A DNA stretch of 64,000 nt from Verrucomicrobiota bacterium. Lineage in GTDB: Bacteria > Verrucomicrobiota > Verrucomicrobiia > Limisphaerales > UBA1319. The DNA is taken from contig JAKLHY010000007.1 in assembly GCA_022709905.1 (NCBI GenBank), positions 1-64,000 on the forward strand. The letters run 5' to 3'. The number at the start of each line of letters is the position of its first letter. Positions within the stretch are counted from its first letter, which is position 1. A model generated the notes under the pieces. The model saw only the letters and a list, made by a program, of their open reading frames with translations. It made no database searches and had not been told where the DNA came from. Positions 9,401 through 16,091 of this stretch are shown here, one piece after another. Made by a program: the position numbers and the translations under genes.

Positions 9401-9872
9401 TCGAGGCAATGATGCTGGAGTCGCCGGGATTCGCCGCTCGCCAGGTGCGGATGACCCCTTGCCCCGCCATCAGTTCGCGGGCCACCACCACGTTCTGGTT
9501 GTTGATCTGGGGAAAGGTGAATTGCCGGTCATCGCGCGATCGGCTGATGTTGCGCATTTCGTCGGTTGATCGTGCCACTATAAGGTTCGAGCCGGGATCC
9601 ATGTCGGCCACAAACACCATCCATCCGCGTTCGTTGATCGACACCTCGGGCTTGATGCCCAGAACACGCTCTCCCGCCGGAGTGGTCATTCCCTCGCGGG
9701 CAACGACCGTGTATTCATAGATCGGATTCAGCGCAAAGACCGCCCGCGGCCCCATCCCCGCGAAAAGCGCGAGGAACCACACGACGGATATAAGCTGGCG
9801 TGAATTGCCGTTCCGCGCCCGCGCCAACGCCCTCCAGTCCCCGATCATCTCCACCACTCCCGTGCCTGGCAT
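3447..9872 (-). CDS. Giant secreted metalloprotease-like protein with Ig/IPT repeats
   Basis: 2141 residues. A signal peptide (LISVVWFLALFAGMG, cleavage near VFA) is followed by about 550 residues of beta-rich sequence and a calcium-type DTDGDGLADHWEKSGVDMDHDG segment. A zinc-metallopeptidase motif HELGHTMGLRH lies near residues 798-808 (two His plus Glu, then a third ligand His). Downstream are four Ig-like repeats (about 897-994, 1134-1237, 1239-1347, 1486-1587), each with a D-x-N-G-D/N-G loop; four copies of a separate ~130-residue module (about 995-1132, 1349-1484, 1594-1724, 1817-1976) containing RYDP and FNIWGEF-like motifs; and two IPT/TIG domains (about 1724-1810, 1977-2064). The C-terminus (YQLQRSLDL...FYRLVE) is common in verrucomicrobial secreted proteins. 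GTG 9911 is possible, but ATG 9872 is preceded by aggggga. Probably an extracellular or surface protease. Confidence 0.8.
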   Translation of the reverse strand: MPGTGVVEMIGDWRALARARNGNSRQLISVVWFLALFAGMGPRAVFALNPIYEYTVVAREGMTTPAGERVLGIKPEVSINERGWMVFVADMDPGSNLIVARSTDEMRNISRSRDDRQFTFPQINNQNVVVARELMAGQGVIRTWRAANPGDSSIIASTTLSPFSQLTVPTLGNTDLPNDKPLVGFLGRVEDLPFAFYANDTGRRDVQDLISNLAGDSLASFRAMTASSQRRTFVAQYRTPADQGRLVVFEDVDDLGFWWDDALIATTAGADYWIWLGVSPGISDSGKVVAFGGDHITNGAGIYMATTEGRFSAGFELKRVIGERDVIAYDDAAQPITLSAFDMVNRVGVLHEELGRAGLADDVITLAFVAKPSSASGANRRIPGRPLLFSGELGLWTLRVDLETNLTAPHLLQVHAATPQAVVQVGDVLDGSTVKSVALYDPLSLPLLEPRGTPRIPSRGDHYLAFTVDTDAGVKAVRAARLDTDGDGLADHWEKSGVDMDHDGRVDLNLPQMGANPMRRDIFLEIDWLPPRIAGGIRPWRNEPAPGVTRRLARMFEEAPVANPDGSRGITLHIDAGPRRDANDFPYSVNMGSRRSLLDGGDLIGGTSDPRERLEVVFLGQTNQYINITNVPFRAMYEVKREYFGVRDKGARELAFKYTVLGDFDEMFWNNLNQAIQYRVAAATSNTVQTTTALNAGLKSGHLIKVFSGRGSGQVRTIDGFLAFDTIQVRGNWETIPDATSWIIVIDGCGGWAEMVSRPGPDHHTRPANDFLVTLGGYGVNEGAWLANNEVQWTTLAHELGHTMGLRHGGVDHNAYRTNYMSLMRYVRPRPPSYSGALDPVFDDWAYLKFDFQNTGYILGNSYRLYPFKADTANPPDLTVTEYEALTGAPIDLKLPRVEILSPAAGSTLDLGSSISVTVRAQDDVRVDDVVLFFDIDGDGQWQSGTEEVPAVPAGNSIYSAIFRNITGPFGARKILAIAADPSRNEGAAAISVLAGKDAGGGSILRTATGVFAAQPAASSGGKRASAAIGPIQVPGSGRLVVTVKASPSVGASAGGTNRYNSTVAALQFEGEEVDASPVCTPSAVDPSLCSVYWNVPSAGSLTLELAGPAFYSAAGAFVGSPAQHYTVTIGFEAVDVTAPAIELRSPDADAAIGLGEPLLVQARVTDDYGVASVEVAFDTNGNGQTDDSGETVLATSRGGGVYEALFDRVAGEAGIRLIRIAARDTSDRVTRASGFVEVRAPDTVAPTIRILTPEPGAAIHRGTNLTVQIEAGDDLEMRSVSVAFDTNGDGTPSGANEIVTATQTGPFNYQAGFVDVEGPSGPRMVTATAVDSSGNSARADVPITVGGVAPVTRTMLTQSGVIPAQGSQWSGGKRQVIEFDPITLPSAGTVSFIVTATPNCRQTTENIPRYDPCVDLGVLNGKEFKTVQTWNPAGSDPAVSTNTFVATQGGMLDFRMLGSGVFNIWGEFSGSPMQSYTLEIRFVSVDNVDPVLAITAPMRGAGVSAGAPLTVDLAAADNVEVASVLAFFDVNGDGDTEDSGETQAARLVGGQVYRAAFADVAGPPGPRILEALATDTSLNTASQSITVGVGGAGVGERLLFSTGGSITNIGRRQTLRFSPLAIPGVGRITFRVAATPPTRQSLENLTRYDPAVWEVRFNGQTVKLAPNANPPGSDPAICASIWDSPGPGSLEFEVRGPAEFNIWGEFTGHPLQNYTVEVLYLPGPIINAVNPATGSVAGGDLVRVTGAGFGYNALVLFGEVAAQDVVRNSAEELTCRTPPGVVGPVAVTVLNSDSEGQPWNYGAPYALFGRLANGFAYGAPSGPVARGAERLLGTFHGYFAAVGAEESQREESHPLTIPGPGRLRFEAWAFVPILNPLRGPFENPDDLTYHNETTAVRAVAAGDGRTYNPTVQTTDISYPYGPVVSDATCVVTGGAGGAGRFTVKGPARWNAFWRQFGEYEMLSAPAQHWSLAVWHAPTPSLTSLNPVGGSTGGGTWVTLTGTGFAEGIQVRFGGQLGTDLQMISSNTLICRTPPGLQGVVDVEIELLEMKSTLARGFTVASFEILDFIYPEFQGLPATIHAWTELGKVYQLQRSLDLKNEAGWTNVGGWISGVGGSQAFPDPAPPTRFGHAFYRLVERAQ

Positions 9873-9911
9873 ATTTCCCCCTGTCTTTTCCGACACCTGC
9901 TGAAGCTCCAC

Positions 9912-10160
9912 CTAATGTGGACCTGTCCTCGCAAATCGACAAGCGAAACTCACTGATTCGAAGATGTTGAGGATCGGCGCGTTCAATAAGCAAACGCACG
10001 GGAACAGGCGCGAGCGGGCGTCCAAAGGTCCATAAGGATCCGGCAAGAGGTTGGGCGGTCTCGAGATGGGAGGATTCGGCCTTGAATATCGCGGCGGCCG
10101 AAATCCAGCGGTCGCGTTCAAAGCGCCACAGTTGAAATGCCCGAGGAATCTCACCGGGCG
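9912..10160. other. Intergenic gap upstream of the giant metalloprotease gene
   Basis: 249 bases between the start region of the metalloprotease gene and the end of uxaE, both on the minus strand. I see no gene and no convincing hairpin. It presumably contains the protease promoter, which I could not place. Confidence 0.4.
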
Positions 10161-11420
10161 TCAACAGAGCGGGATCATCAGAAACAACGGCCGAATATGC
10201 CTCTCGAGAAGGTTCCGGGTCACATTCCGGGCAATGATGGGCTTGCACGCTTCCAATTGTTGGAGATAACGACTCCCCAGCCTGGCTGCGACCTTGAATC
10301 CAACATGCAAGAGCTGGCGCAAACTGGGATTGAACTGGGGATCCGATGGATCATGACGCAAAGCTCGGACAAACTGCTCGCGGGTCCATCCGTTGACCGA
10401 CGTTGTCGAGGGAAGTCCCTTTCGGTCGATGTCAATCACGCTGGCATAGGGCGCGCACAACTCCTCGAGATGGGCCAGGGCCTGCTCGTAGATTTGTTTG
10501 GCCAAGATCAACCCGTCGCCGCCCGACTCAGCCAATCCCGTGAGTTCCTCCAGCCAGGTGGTCCCCGCCGTCTTGAGATGCAGCCCCGCATTGTGCCGCT
10601 TTAATGCGTCCCGGATCGGTTTGTAGAGCGAGAACTTGTCGCTTCCGGAATGGACGCTGAGTTTGAGATTGGCGGGCAGACGATATTGACGGATGGCGTG
10701 ACGGATGACACAGAGGTCGTCATTAAACTCACGCTCGAATCGGATCACGTCTCCCACATAATCCACGCCCTTGTTAAAACGGCCGGTGAACTTGGGTGCG
10801 AGAGTCTGGATCGGGATGTTTTCATCGGCAATGGCCGCCAGAATGATCAGCAATTCCAGGGGCGTTTGCGAACGGTCTGTTTCGTCCATCGAGAGCTCGG
10901 CGATAAAGCTATCTTCGGCCTTGGCGGCCCCGATGCGGCGATACACTCTGCCCGCCTCCTCAATCGCCCGGAGAAATTTTGAGGCGGCTTGCTCGGCGTC
11001 GGCTCGCGCGCAGGGGATCGGTCTTTCCATGCCGGGGATTTCCACATCACCTTCCAGCTCCGGATGCCGGCGCATAAAAGCCTTGACGGCCCCGGGCGCG
11101 GGCGGCTTGCCAATATCGTCCGCCACGTCGATCGTGAAAAAATCGCAGGCTGTTATGAAACGATCGACCGTCTTCAAACCGATGTGATCCGCATCGACAT
11201 AATAGGAATGAGCCCATCCGACAGCCTGAATCGCGGCGTCCGCCGCGCGGCGCACCGCGATTGGCTCGGAGCCGATGAGGTGGTGTTCCCGGTTGGACTT
11301 GTTCCAGACGGGAACGATAATCACGCCCTGAGCCGCGGCCGTTTGAAAGGCTTGAAGCTGGGCTTCGGCCTGGCGGCCAAATCGATCGCCCACGCCCACG
11401 GAATATTTCTCCAGTTGCAT
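10161..11420 (-). CDS. uxaE: Tagaturonate/fructuronate epimerase UxaE
   Basis: 419 residues starting MQLEKYSVGVGDRFGRQAEA, with IIVPVWNKSNREHHLIGSEP, YYVDADHIGLKTVD and FFTIDVADDIG. These are the conserved blocks of the UxaE family first characterised in Thermotoga, which interconverts D-tagaturonate and D-fructuronate so that galacturonate can enter the glucuronate branch. His and Asp in VDADHIG and His in LSVHSGSDKFS are likely metal or catalytic residues (inference). It lies 76 bp downstream of an MFS transporter gene on the same strand, so the two probably form a hexuronate uptake and isomerisation unit. No uxaB/uxuA partner is in the window. The family assignment is from remembered motifs. 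Confidence 0.8.
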   Translation of the reverse strand: MQLEKYSVGVGDRFGRQAEAQLQAFQTAAAQGVIIVPVWNKSNREHHLIGSEPIAVRRAADAAIQAVGWAHSYYVDADHIGLKTVDRFITACDFFTIDVADDIGKPPAPGAVKAFMRRHPELEGDVEIPGMERPIPCARADAEQAASKFLRAIEEAGRVYRRIGAAKAEDSFIAELSMDETDRSQTPLELLIILAAIADENIPIQTLAPKFTGRFNKGVDYVGDVIRFEREFNDDLCVIRHAIRQYRLPANLKLSVHSGSDKFSLYKPIRDALKRHNAGLHLKTAGTTWLEELTGLAESGGDGLILAKQIYEQALAHLEELCAPYASVIDIDRKGLPSTTSVNGWTREQFVRALRHDPSDPQFNPSLRQLLHVGFKVAARLGSRYLQQLEACKPIIARNVTRNLLERHIRPLFLMIPLC

Positions 11421-11496
11421 AAGAAATCAGTTAGCGAGCCTATTGCATGATCTATACCCACAGATCAATCCAACCGGATCACGCAGTTATCGCGAG

Positions 11497-12885
11497 TCAA
11501 GATCCCAGTTTCGCCGGTTCCAGGCGCGGGGCCAGCAGGTGAATGACCCCCAACGCCGCAAGATAGGCGAAACCCGCGATCAGAAAAATGAGCAGGTAAC
11601 TGCCGGTCGCCTGCAAGATCGAACCGACCAACAGCGTGATGAACATGCCCCCCACCGCGCCCGCCATGCCGCCAATGCCCACGATGGAACCCACGGCCCG
11701 CCGCGGGAACATGTCCGATACCAGCGTGAACAGGTTGGCCGACCAGCCCTGGTGCGCCGCAGCCGCCAGGCTGATGATCAAGACCGCTGTCCACTGGCCG
11801 ACTCCACTGGCCGCAAAAACAACCGGCACCACACACAGCGCGCAAATAAGCATGGCGGTCTTTCGGGCACGATTGGGCCCCCATCCTTTTCTCAAAAAAT
11901 GCGACGACAACCATCCGCCGCCAATGCTGCCCAAGTCCGCGATCAGATAAATCGTGATCAAAGGAGGCCCTAATTCCGACACCGTAATGCCCACCTGGTA
12001 GTTCTTATTCAGAAAATCCGGCACCCAAAACAAATAAAGCCACCAGACAGGATCGGTCATGAACTTGCCCAACGCAAAGGCCCACGTCTGGCGATGTGGC
12101 AACAACCGGCGCCACGGTGTTTTTGGACCCGCATCCAGAGGATCACTGCGAATATAGGCCAGTTCGGACGGCCTGAGACGCGGGTGATCCCCAGGCTCTC
12201 GATAGAGAATCCACCACGCAACCACCCAAAAAAAGCCCAATGCCCCGGTCATGATGAATGCCCATTGCCAGCCCCAACGCCCCGCGATCCATGGCACAAT
12301 CAGGGGCGATAGCAAAGCGCCAACGTTCGTTCCGGAATTGAATATCCCCGTGGCCAGGGCTCGCTCTTTTTTCGGGAACCACTCCGCCACCGTCTTAATG
12401 GAAGCGGGAAACGCGCCAGCTTCCCCCAGCCCGAGGGCAAACCGCGCAATCGCCAGTCCCACCGCCGCTCCACTCAACGTGACGACGGCAAATCCGGTCT
12501 TCGAATCCAGATTCAGAAATGGCACCCGCCAGCCGTCCCCCACCAACCCCGCCAAACCGTGCGCCGCCGCCGCAAGGCTCCACAGACTCACCGACAAGGC
12601 GAACCCACGGCGCACACCGACCTTATCCATAAACCAGCCCGCAAAAAGCAGACCGATGGCATAGGCCAGCTGAAAGCTGAAAACAATCGACGCGTAGATG
12701 CGCTCGTCCGGCCAGCTAAACACATCCACCAGCACCGGTTTCAGAATGCCGATCACCTGGCGATCGATGTAGTTGATGATCGCGGCCAGCAAGAGCAGCC
12801 CGCATACCATCCATCGTTGCCATCCGATCTGCAGCCCGGGAAAACGATCGAGACCTCTGCCGTCTTGTGAGAATAATGAAGTCAT
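11497..12885 (-). CDS. MFS transporter, hexuronate-type anion:cation symporter
   Basis: 462 residues with about twelve hydrophobic segments. N-terminal features are typical of the anion:cation symporter (ACS) group of the major facilitator superfamily: INYIDRQVIG in helix 1, the loop GWFMDKVGVRRGF, LGLGEAGAFPASIKTVAEWFPKKER, and GIFNSGTNVGALLSPL. ACS members import hexuronates, glucarate and related acids. Its neighbour uxaE makes galacturonate/glucuronate the best guess for substrate. The frame extends to a TTG at 12945, but ATG 12885 (MTSLFSQDGRG) fits the family's short cytoplasmic N-terminus better. It is divergent from the Asp-box protein gene across 270 bp, in which I see no clear operator. 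Confidence 0.75.
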   Translation of the reverse strand: MTSLFSQDGRGLDRFPGLQIGWQRWMVCGLLLLAAIINYIDRQVIGILKPVLVDVFSWPDERIYASIVFSFQLAYAIGLLFAGWFMDKVGVRRGFALSVSLWSLAAAAHGLAGLVGDGWRVPFLNLDSKTGFAVVTLSGAAVGLAIARFALGLGEAGAFPASIKTVAEWFPKKERALATGIFNSGTNVGALLSPLIVPWIAGRWGWQWAFIMTGALGFFWVVAWWILYREPGDHPRLRPSELAYIRSDPLDAGPKTPWRRLLPHRQTWAFALGKFMTDPVWWLYLFWVPDFLNKNYQVGITVSELGPPLITIYLIADLGSIGGGWLSSHFLRKGWGPNRARKTAMLICALCVVPVVFAASGVGQWTAVLIISLAAAAHQGWSANLFTLVSDMFPRRAVGSIVGIGGMAGAVGGMFITLLVGSILQATGSYLLIFLIAGFAYLAALGVIHLLAPRLEPAKLGS

Positions 12886-13155
12886 GTCGGGTTCGAATTC
12901 GATTTTGGGTTTTTTAACGGCGAAAATGAGCAGCGGCCGCCTCAATCGTCGTTTTCATTTGATGGCTGTGCAAATTATAGGATCTGGCCAACAACATCAA
13001 GCCGTTGTCTGGGCCTTCCCGATTTCTCGAGAAAAACCCTATTCCGTCTTTCTACTAAGATGTCCATTCCAACGCCTCCAAGCGCCTCCCAAGGGTTAGA
13101 ATCCATCATATCGCCTTGAAGCGATGCCATCCTTCCGATAGCATTTCCATCTTAG

Positions 13156-16080
13156 ATGAAGAAACAGTCGCTGTTCTTCTTTATTGGTTTGTTGGTTCTA
13201 TCGAAAGAACTGGCATGGTCTCAGGAGGTCACTTTGGATTTCGATCCGGCTCTGCGGGCCTCGGTGAAGCGGAAGGCGGTTGGGATGCTGAATATCGAGT
13301 GGCCCGCCACCCCAGGCAGTTTCTATCAGATCCAATCGATCCAGCGGCTGGATGGGGGAACGTGGGCCAACGTGGGACCCTCACTGGGCCCATCGACCGA
13401 TTGGATGGCCACAGAAATACGCCTTGAATCGATCCCTGAAGCTTACTTTCGGATCGCGCATACGGCAGCAGTGCTCTTCTTCGACGACTTTGAATCGTCC
13501 GGGATGACCAACTGGTGGATCATGGACGGCACCGGTCAACTCCCCACGTCACCGGTCTGGAAGATTCTCCAAGAGCCGCATGAAAACAAAGCTCTGTATG
13601 GCTCCGGTCACAACTGGGCTCACCTGGCCGGGCGCCATGCCTGGACGGATTTTACGATGCGCGTTCGGGTAAAACTAATCGCAGGGGGGATGCACCTCAA
13701 TTATCGATACAATGAGAAGGGCAGGTATTTCATTGGTTTTAGCGAATGGAGCTCGAGTCTCTCCAAGCAATACTGGCCCAACACGTTTTTTCCCATTCTT
13801 GCGAATAATTTCGCCCACAACGCCCCCCATGTCTGGCACGAGATTGAGATCAAGGGTGAAGGGGCAACGTTACATTTGCGGGTGAACGGTGTTGAACGCT
13901 GGAGCTACACCGATACAGAACCACTCGCATCCGGCTCCATCGCGTTTGAATGCTTGGACAATTCGGTTGTCCACATCGACGATGTTACCGTGGTCGGATC
14001 GCCGCCACGAGTGCCAGATCCGCGCTTTATTTGGGTGCGCACTGGCGGGCCCTTGGGAGGCATTGGCTATGATGTAAGGATCGATCCCACCGATCCCCAG
14101 GTGCTCTATGTAACTGATAGTTACAGTGGGGTGAGCAAGAGCACCAATGGAGGAGCCTCTTGGAGGCCGATGAACCAAGGCATTGTGACCCGCACGGGCT
14201 CCACCGGGGACGCCATTCCGGTTTTTTGCCTCACAATCGATCCACGGAATCCCCAGGTGCTCTGGTGCGGCACGCAATCCATCCGAGGAGTGTATAAGTC
14301 GGTTGACGGAGCAACCAACTGGACAAAATCAGACAACGGAATTCCTGATTTGCCCGGCATCACATTCCGTTCCTTCACAATAGATCCTTCGAATTCAGAT
14401 ATCGTCTATGCCGGAACCGAAGTGCCAACCACGCAGCTGGGGCCGGATGGCCAGGCCGAAGTCCGCGGCAAGTTGTTCCGCACTGTCGATGGAGGAGAGA
14501 ACTGGACCGAGATACTCGACTGTGGTTCGCTGATCCGGTGGGTTTGCATCGATCCTTCTGATCCACGCATTTTGTATGCGGCCACCGGCATCTTTGATCG
14601 GGACGAGGCGCAACCGGAAGGAATTCTCAAATCACTAGATGCCGGCCAAAGTTGGCGCAACATCAATCGGGGATTGCCCAATCCCACTGTGGGCGGGCTG
14701 GTAATGGATCCGAGAAATTCCCAGGTACTCTACGCGGCCACCGGGAGGCATTCCGGATTTGGGGGCGGACCCACCGCGCAAAACGGCGGGATTTACAAAA
14801 CCGCGGATGGCGGTGAAACATGGTCGGAAAGCTTCCACCCAAACGATCACACCCCCGTTACGGCCATTGCTCTCGCGCCAAGCAATCCGGATGTTGTTTA
14901 TGCCACATTCGGACACGGGAATATCTTGTATCGAAGCATGGATGGTGGAATTACTTGGCGAACAATTGGGATAATGCCGGATGGCGCTTATACTGGAATC
15001 CCCATCTCATTAGCGGTCGATCCTGTGGATGCTCAGATCATCTATCTCAACAGTTACATTGGGGGCGTCTTCAAGTCGAGTGACGGAGGAGCGACTTGGC
15101 ATGTGTCGTCCCAGGGTTATACCGGCGCCCAACTGTCTGATGTTGGAATCGATCCAAACCAACCGTCTCGCGTTTACGCCGCTGGCCGTCTGGGTTTGGC
15201 ACTGAGCATGAACTCAGGGGACTCGTGGATTTATTTGGCCGCTGCCATGGGAACGAACAGCTTCGCTGAGGCGGGGGCGCTCTCGGTCAATCCGACGAAT
15301 GCGTTGGACATTATGAACGCGAGTGGATTCAACGCGGCGATCGTGCGAACCCTTGATGGCGGGCACTCGTGGCGCCGTGTTTACATCCCAGCCATCCAAG
15401 GGATTGGCGATGCCAATAATCGTCATGGTGTGGTGCGGTTCGCGCGATGTCTGGCGAATCCAGGTGTGATCTTCGCCGCTTGCCGTATCCCCACCGTAAG
15501 TCTGCCGTCTCGCAGCCTGGGTATTTTGAAGTCCTCGGATGGCGGAGACCACTGGGAGCGGCAAACGAATGGGCTCATCGCGGACCTGAACATCAACACC
15601 GTCGCCGTCCATCCAACTAATCCGGATCTCGTCTATGCCGGGACCTGGAACGGGGCTGTTTATCACACCTCAAATGGCGGGAACCACTGGGAACCTTGCG
15701 GCGCACCATTCACGACAGATGTTCGCTGCCTGGCAATCGATCCTGCCAACCCGGATTTGATCTACGCGGGAACCGAAATGAATGGCTTCTTTCAATCCCA
15801 GAACGCCGGTCAGACATGGAAACCCATCGGCGCCGGACTTGAACCAAACGCCTCGGTTCGGGCCGTGGTGGTTCATCCAACGCGATCAGAAATCCTGTGG
15901 CTGGCGGATTACCGCAGCGGCGTATATCGGAGCACCGACCGCGGGGAAACATGGGCGCCAGTCAATCAAGGGCTGACCATGCGTGCCGTAAACGCCTTCA
16001 GCATTTCAGCCGACGGCAAGATCCTCTATGCGGCAACCGACGGCGGCGGCGTGTTCCGCTTAGGCCCTCTCCCGGACTGA
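13156..16080 (+). CDS. Secreted Asp-box (BNR/sortilin-type) repeat protein
   Basis: 974 residues with a signal peptide (KKQSLFFFIGLLVLSKELAWSQ). Residues ~105-285 resemble a concanavalin-like jelly-roll (VLFFDDFES...HIDDVTVVG). From ~320 to ~930 there are 13 Asp-box motifs of the form S-x-D/N-G-G-x-x-W, for example STNGGASW, TVDGGENW, SSDGGATW, SSDGGDHW and STDRGETW. They alternate with DP.NP..(V/I)YA strands, the pattern of multi-bladed beta-propellers of the sortilin/Vps10 or sialidase-like type. No sialidase catalytic residues were recognised, so binding or structural function is more likely than catalysis. The gene ends 11 bp before a multiheme cytochrome gene, suggesting co-transcription and a joint extracellular role. 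Confidence 0.8.
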   Translation: MKKQSLFFFIGLLVLSKELAWSQEVTLDFDPALRASVKRKAVGMLNIEWPATPGSFYQIQSIQRLDGGTWANVGPSLGPSTDWMATEIRLESIPEAYFRIAHTAAVLFFDDFESSGMTNWWIMDGTGQLPTSPVWKILQEPHENKALYGSGHNWAHLAGRHAWTDFTMRVRVKLIAGGMHLNYRYNEKGRYFIGFSEWSSSLSKQYWPNTFFPILANNFAHNAPHVWHEIEIKGEGATLHLRVNGVERWSYTDTEPLASGSIAFECLDNSVVHIDDVTVVGSPPRVPDPRFIWVRTGGPLGGIGYDVRIDPTDPQVLYVTDSYSGVSKSTNGGASWRPMNQGIVTRTGSTGDAIPVFCLTIDPRNPQVLWCGTQSIRGVYKSVDGATNWTKSDNGIPDLPGITFRSFTIDPSNSDIVYAGTEVPTTQLGPDGQAEVRGKLFRTVDGGENWTEILDCGSLIRWVCIDPSDPRILYAATGIFDRDEAQPEGILKSLDAGQSWRNINRGLPNPTVGGLVMDPRNSQVLYAATGRHSGFGGGPTAQNGGIYKTADGGETWSESFHPNDHTPVTAIALAPSNPDVVYATFGHGNILYRSMDGGITWRTIGIMPDGAYTGIPISLAVDPVDAQIIYLNSYIGGVFKSSDGGATWHVSSQGYTGAQLSDVGIDPNQPSRVYAAGRLGLALSMNSGDSWIYLAAAMGTNSFAEAGALSVNPTNALDIMNASGFNAAIVRTLDGGHSWRRVYIPAIQGIGDANNRHGVVRFARCLANPGVIFAACRIPTVSLPSRSLGILKSSDGGDHWERQTNGLIADLNINTVAVHPTNPDLVYAGTWNGAVYHTSNGGNHWEPCGAPFTTDVRCLAIDPANPDLIYAGTEMNGFFQSQNAGQTWKPIGAGLEPNASVRAVVVHPTRSEILWLADYRSGVYRSTDRGETWAPVNQGLTMRAVNAFSISADGKILYAATDGGGVFRLGPLPD

Positions 16081-16091
16081 TCCTCCTTTCC

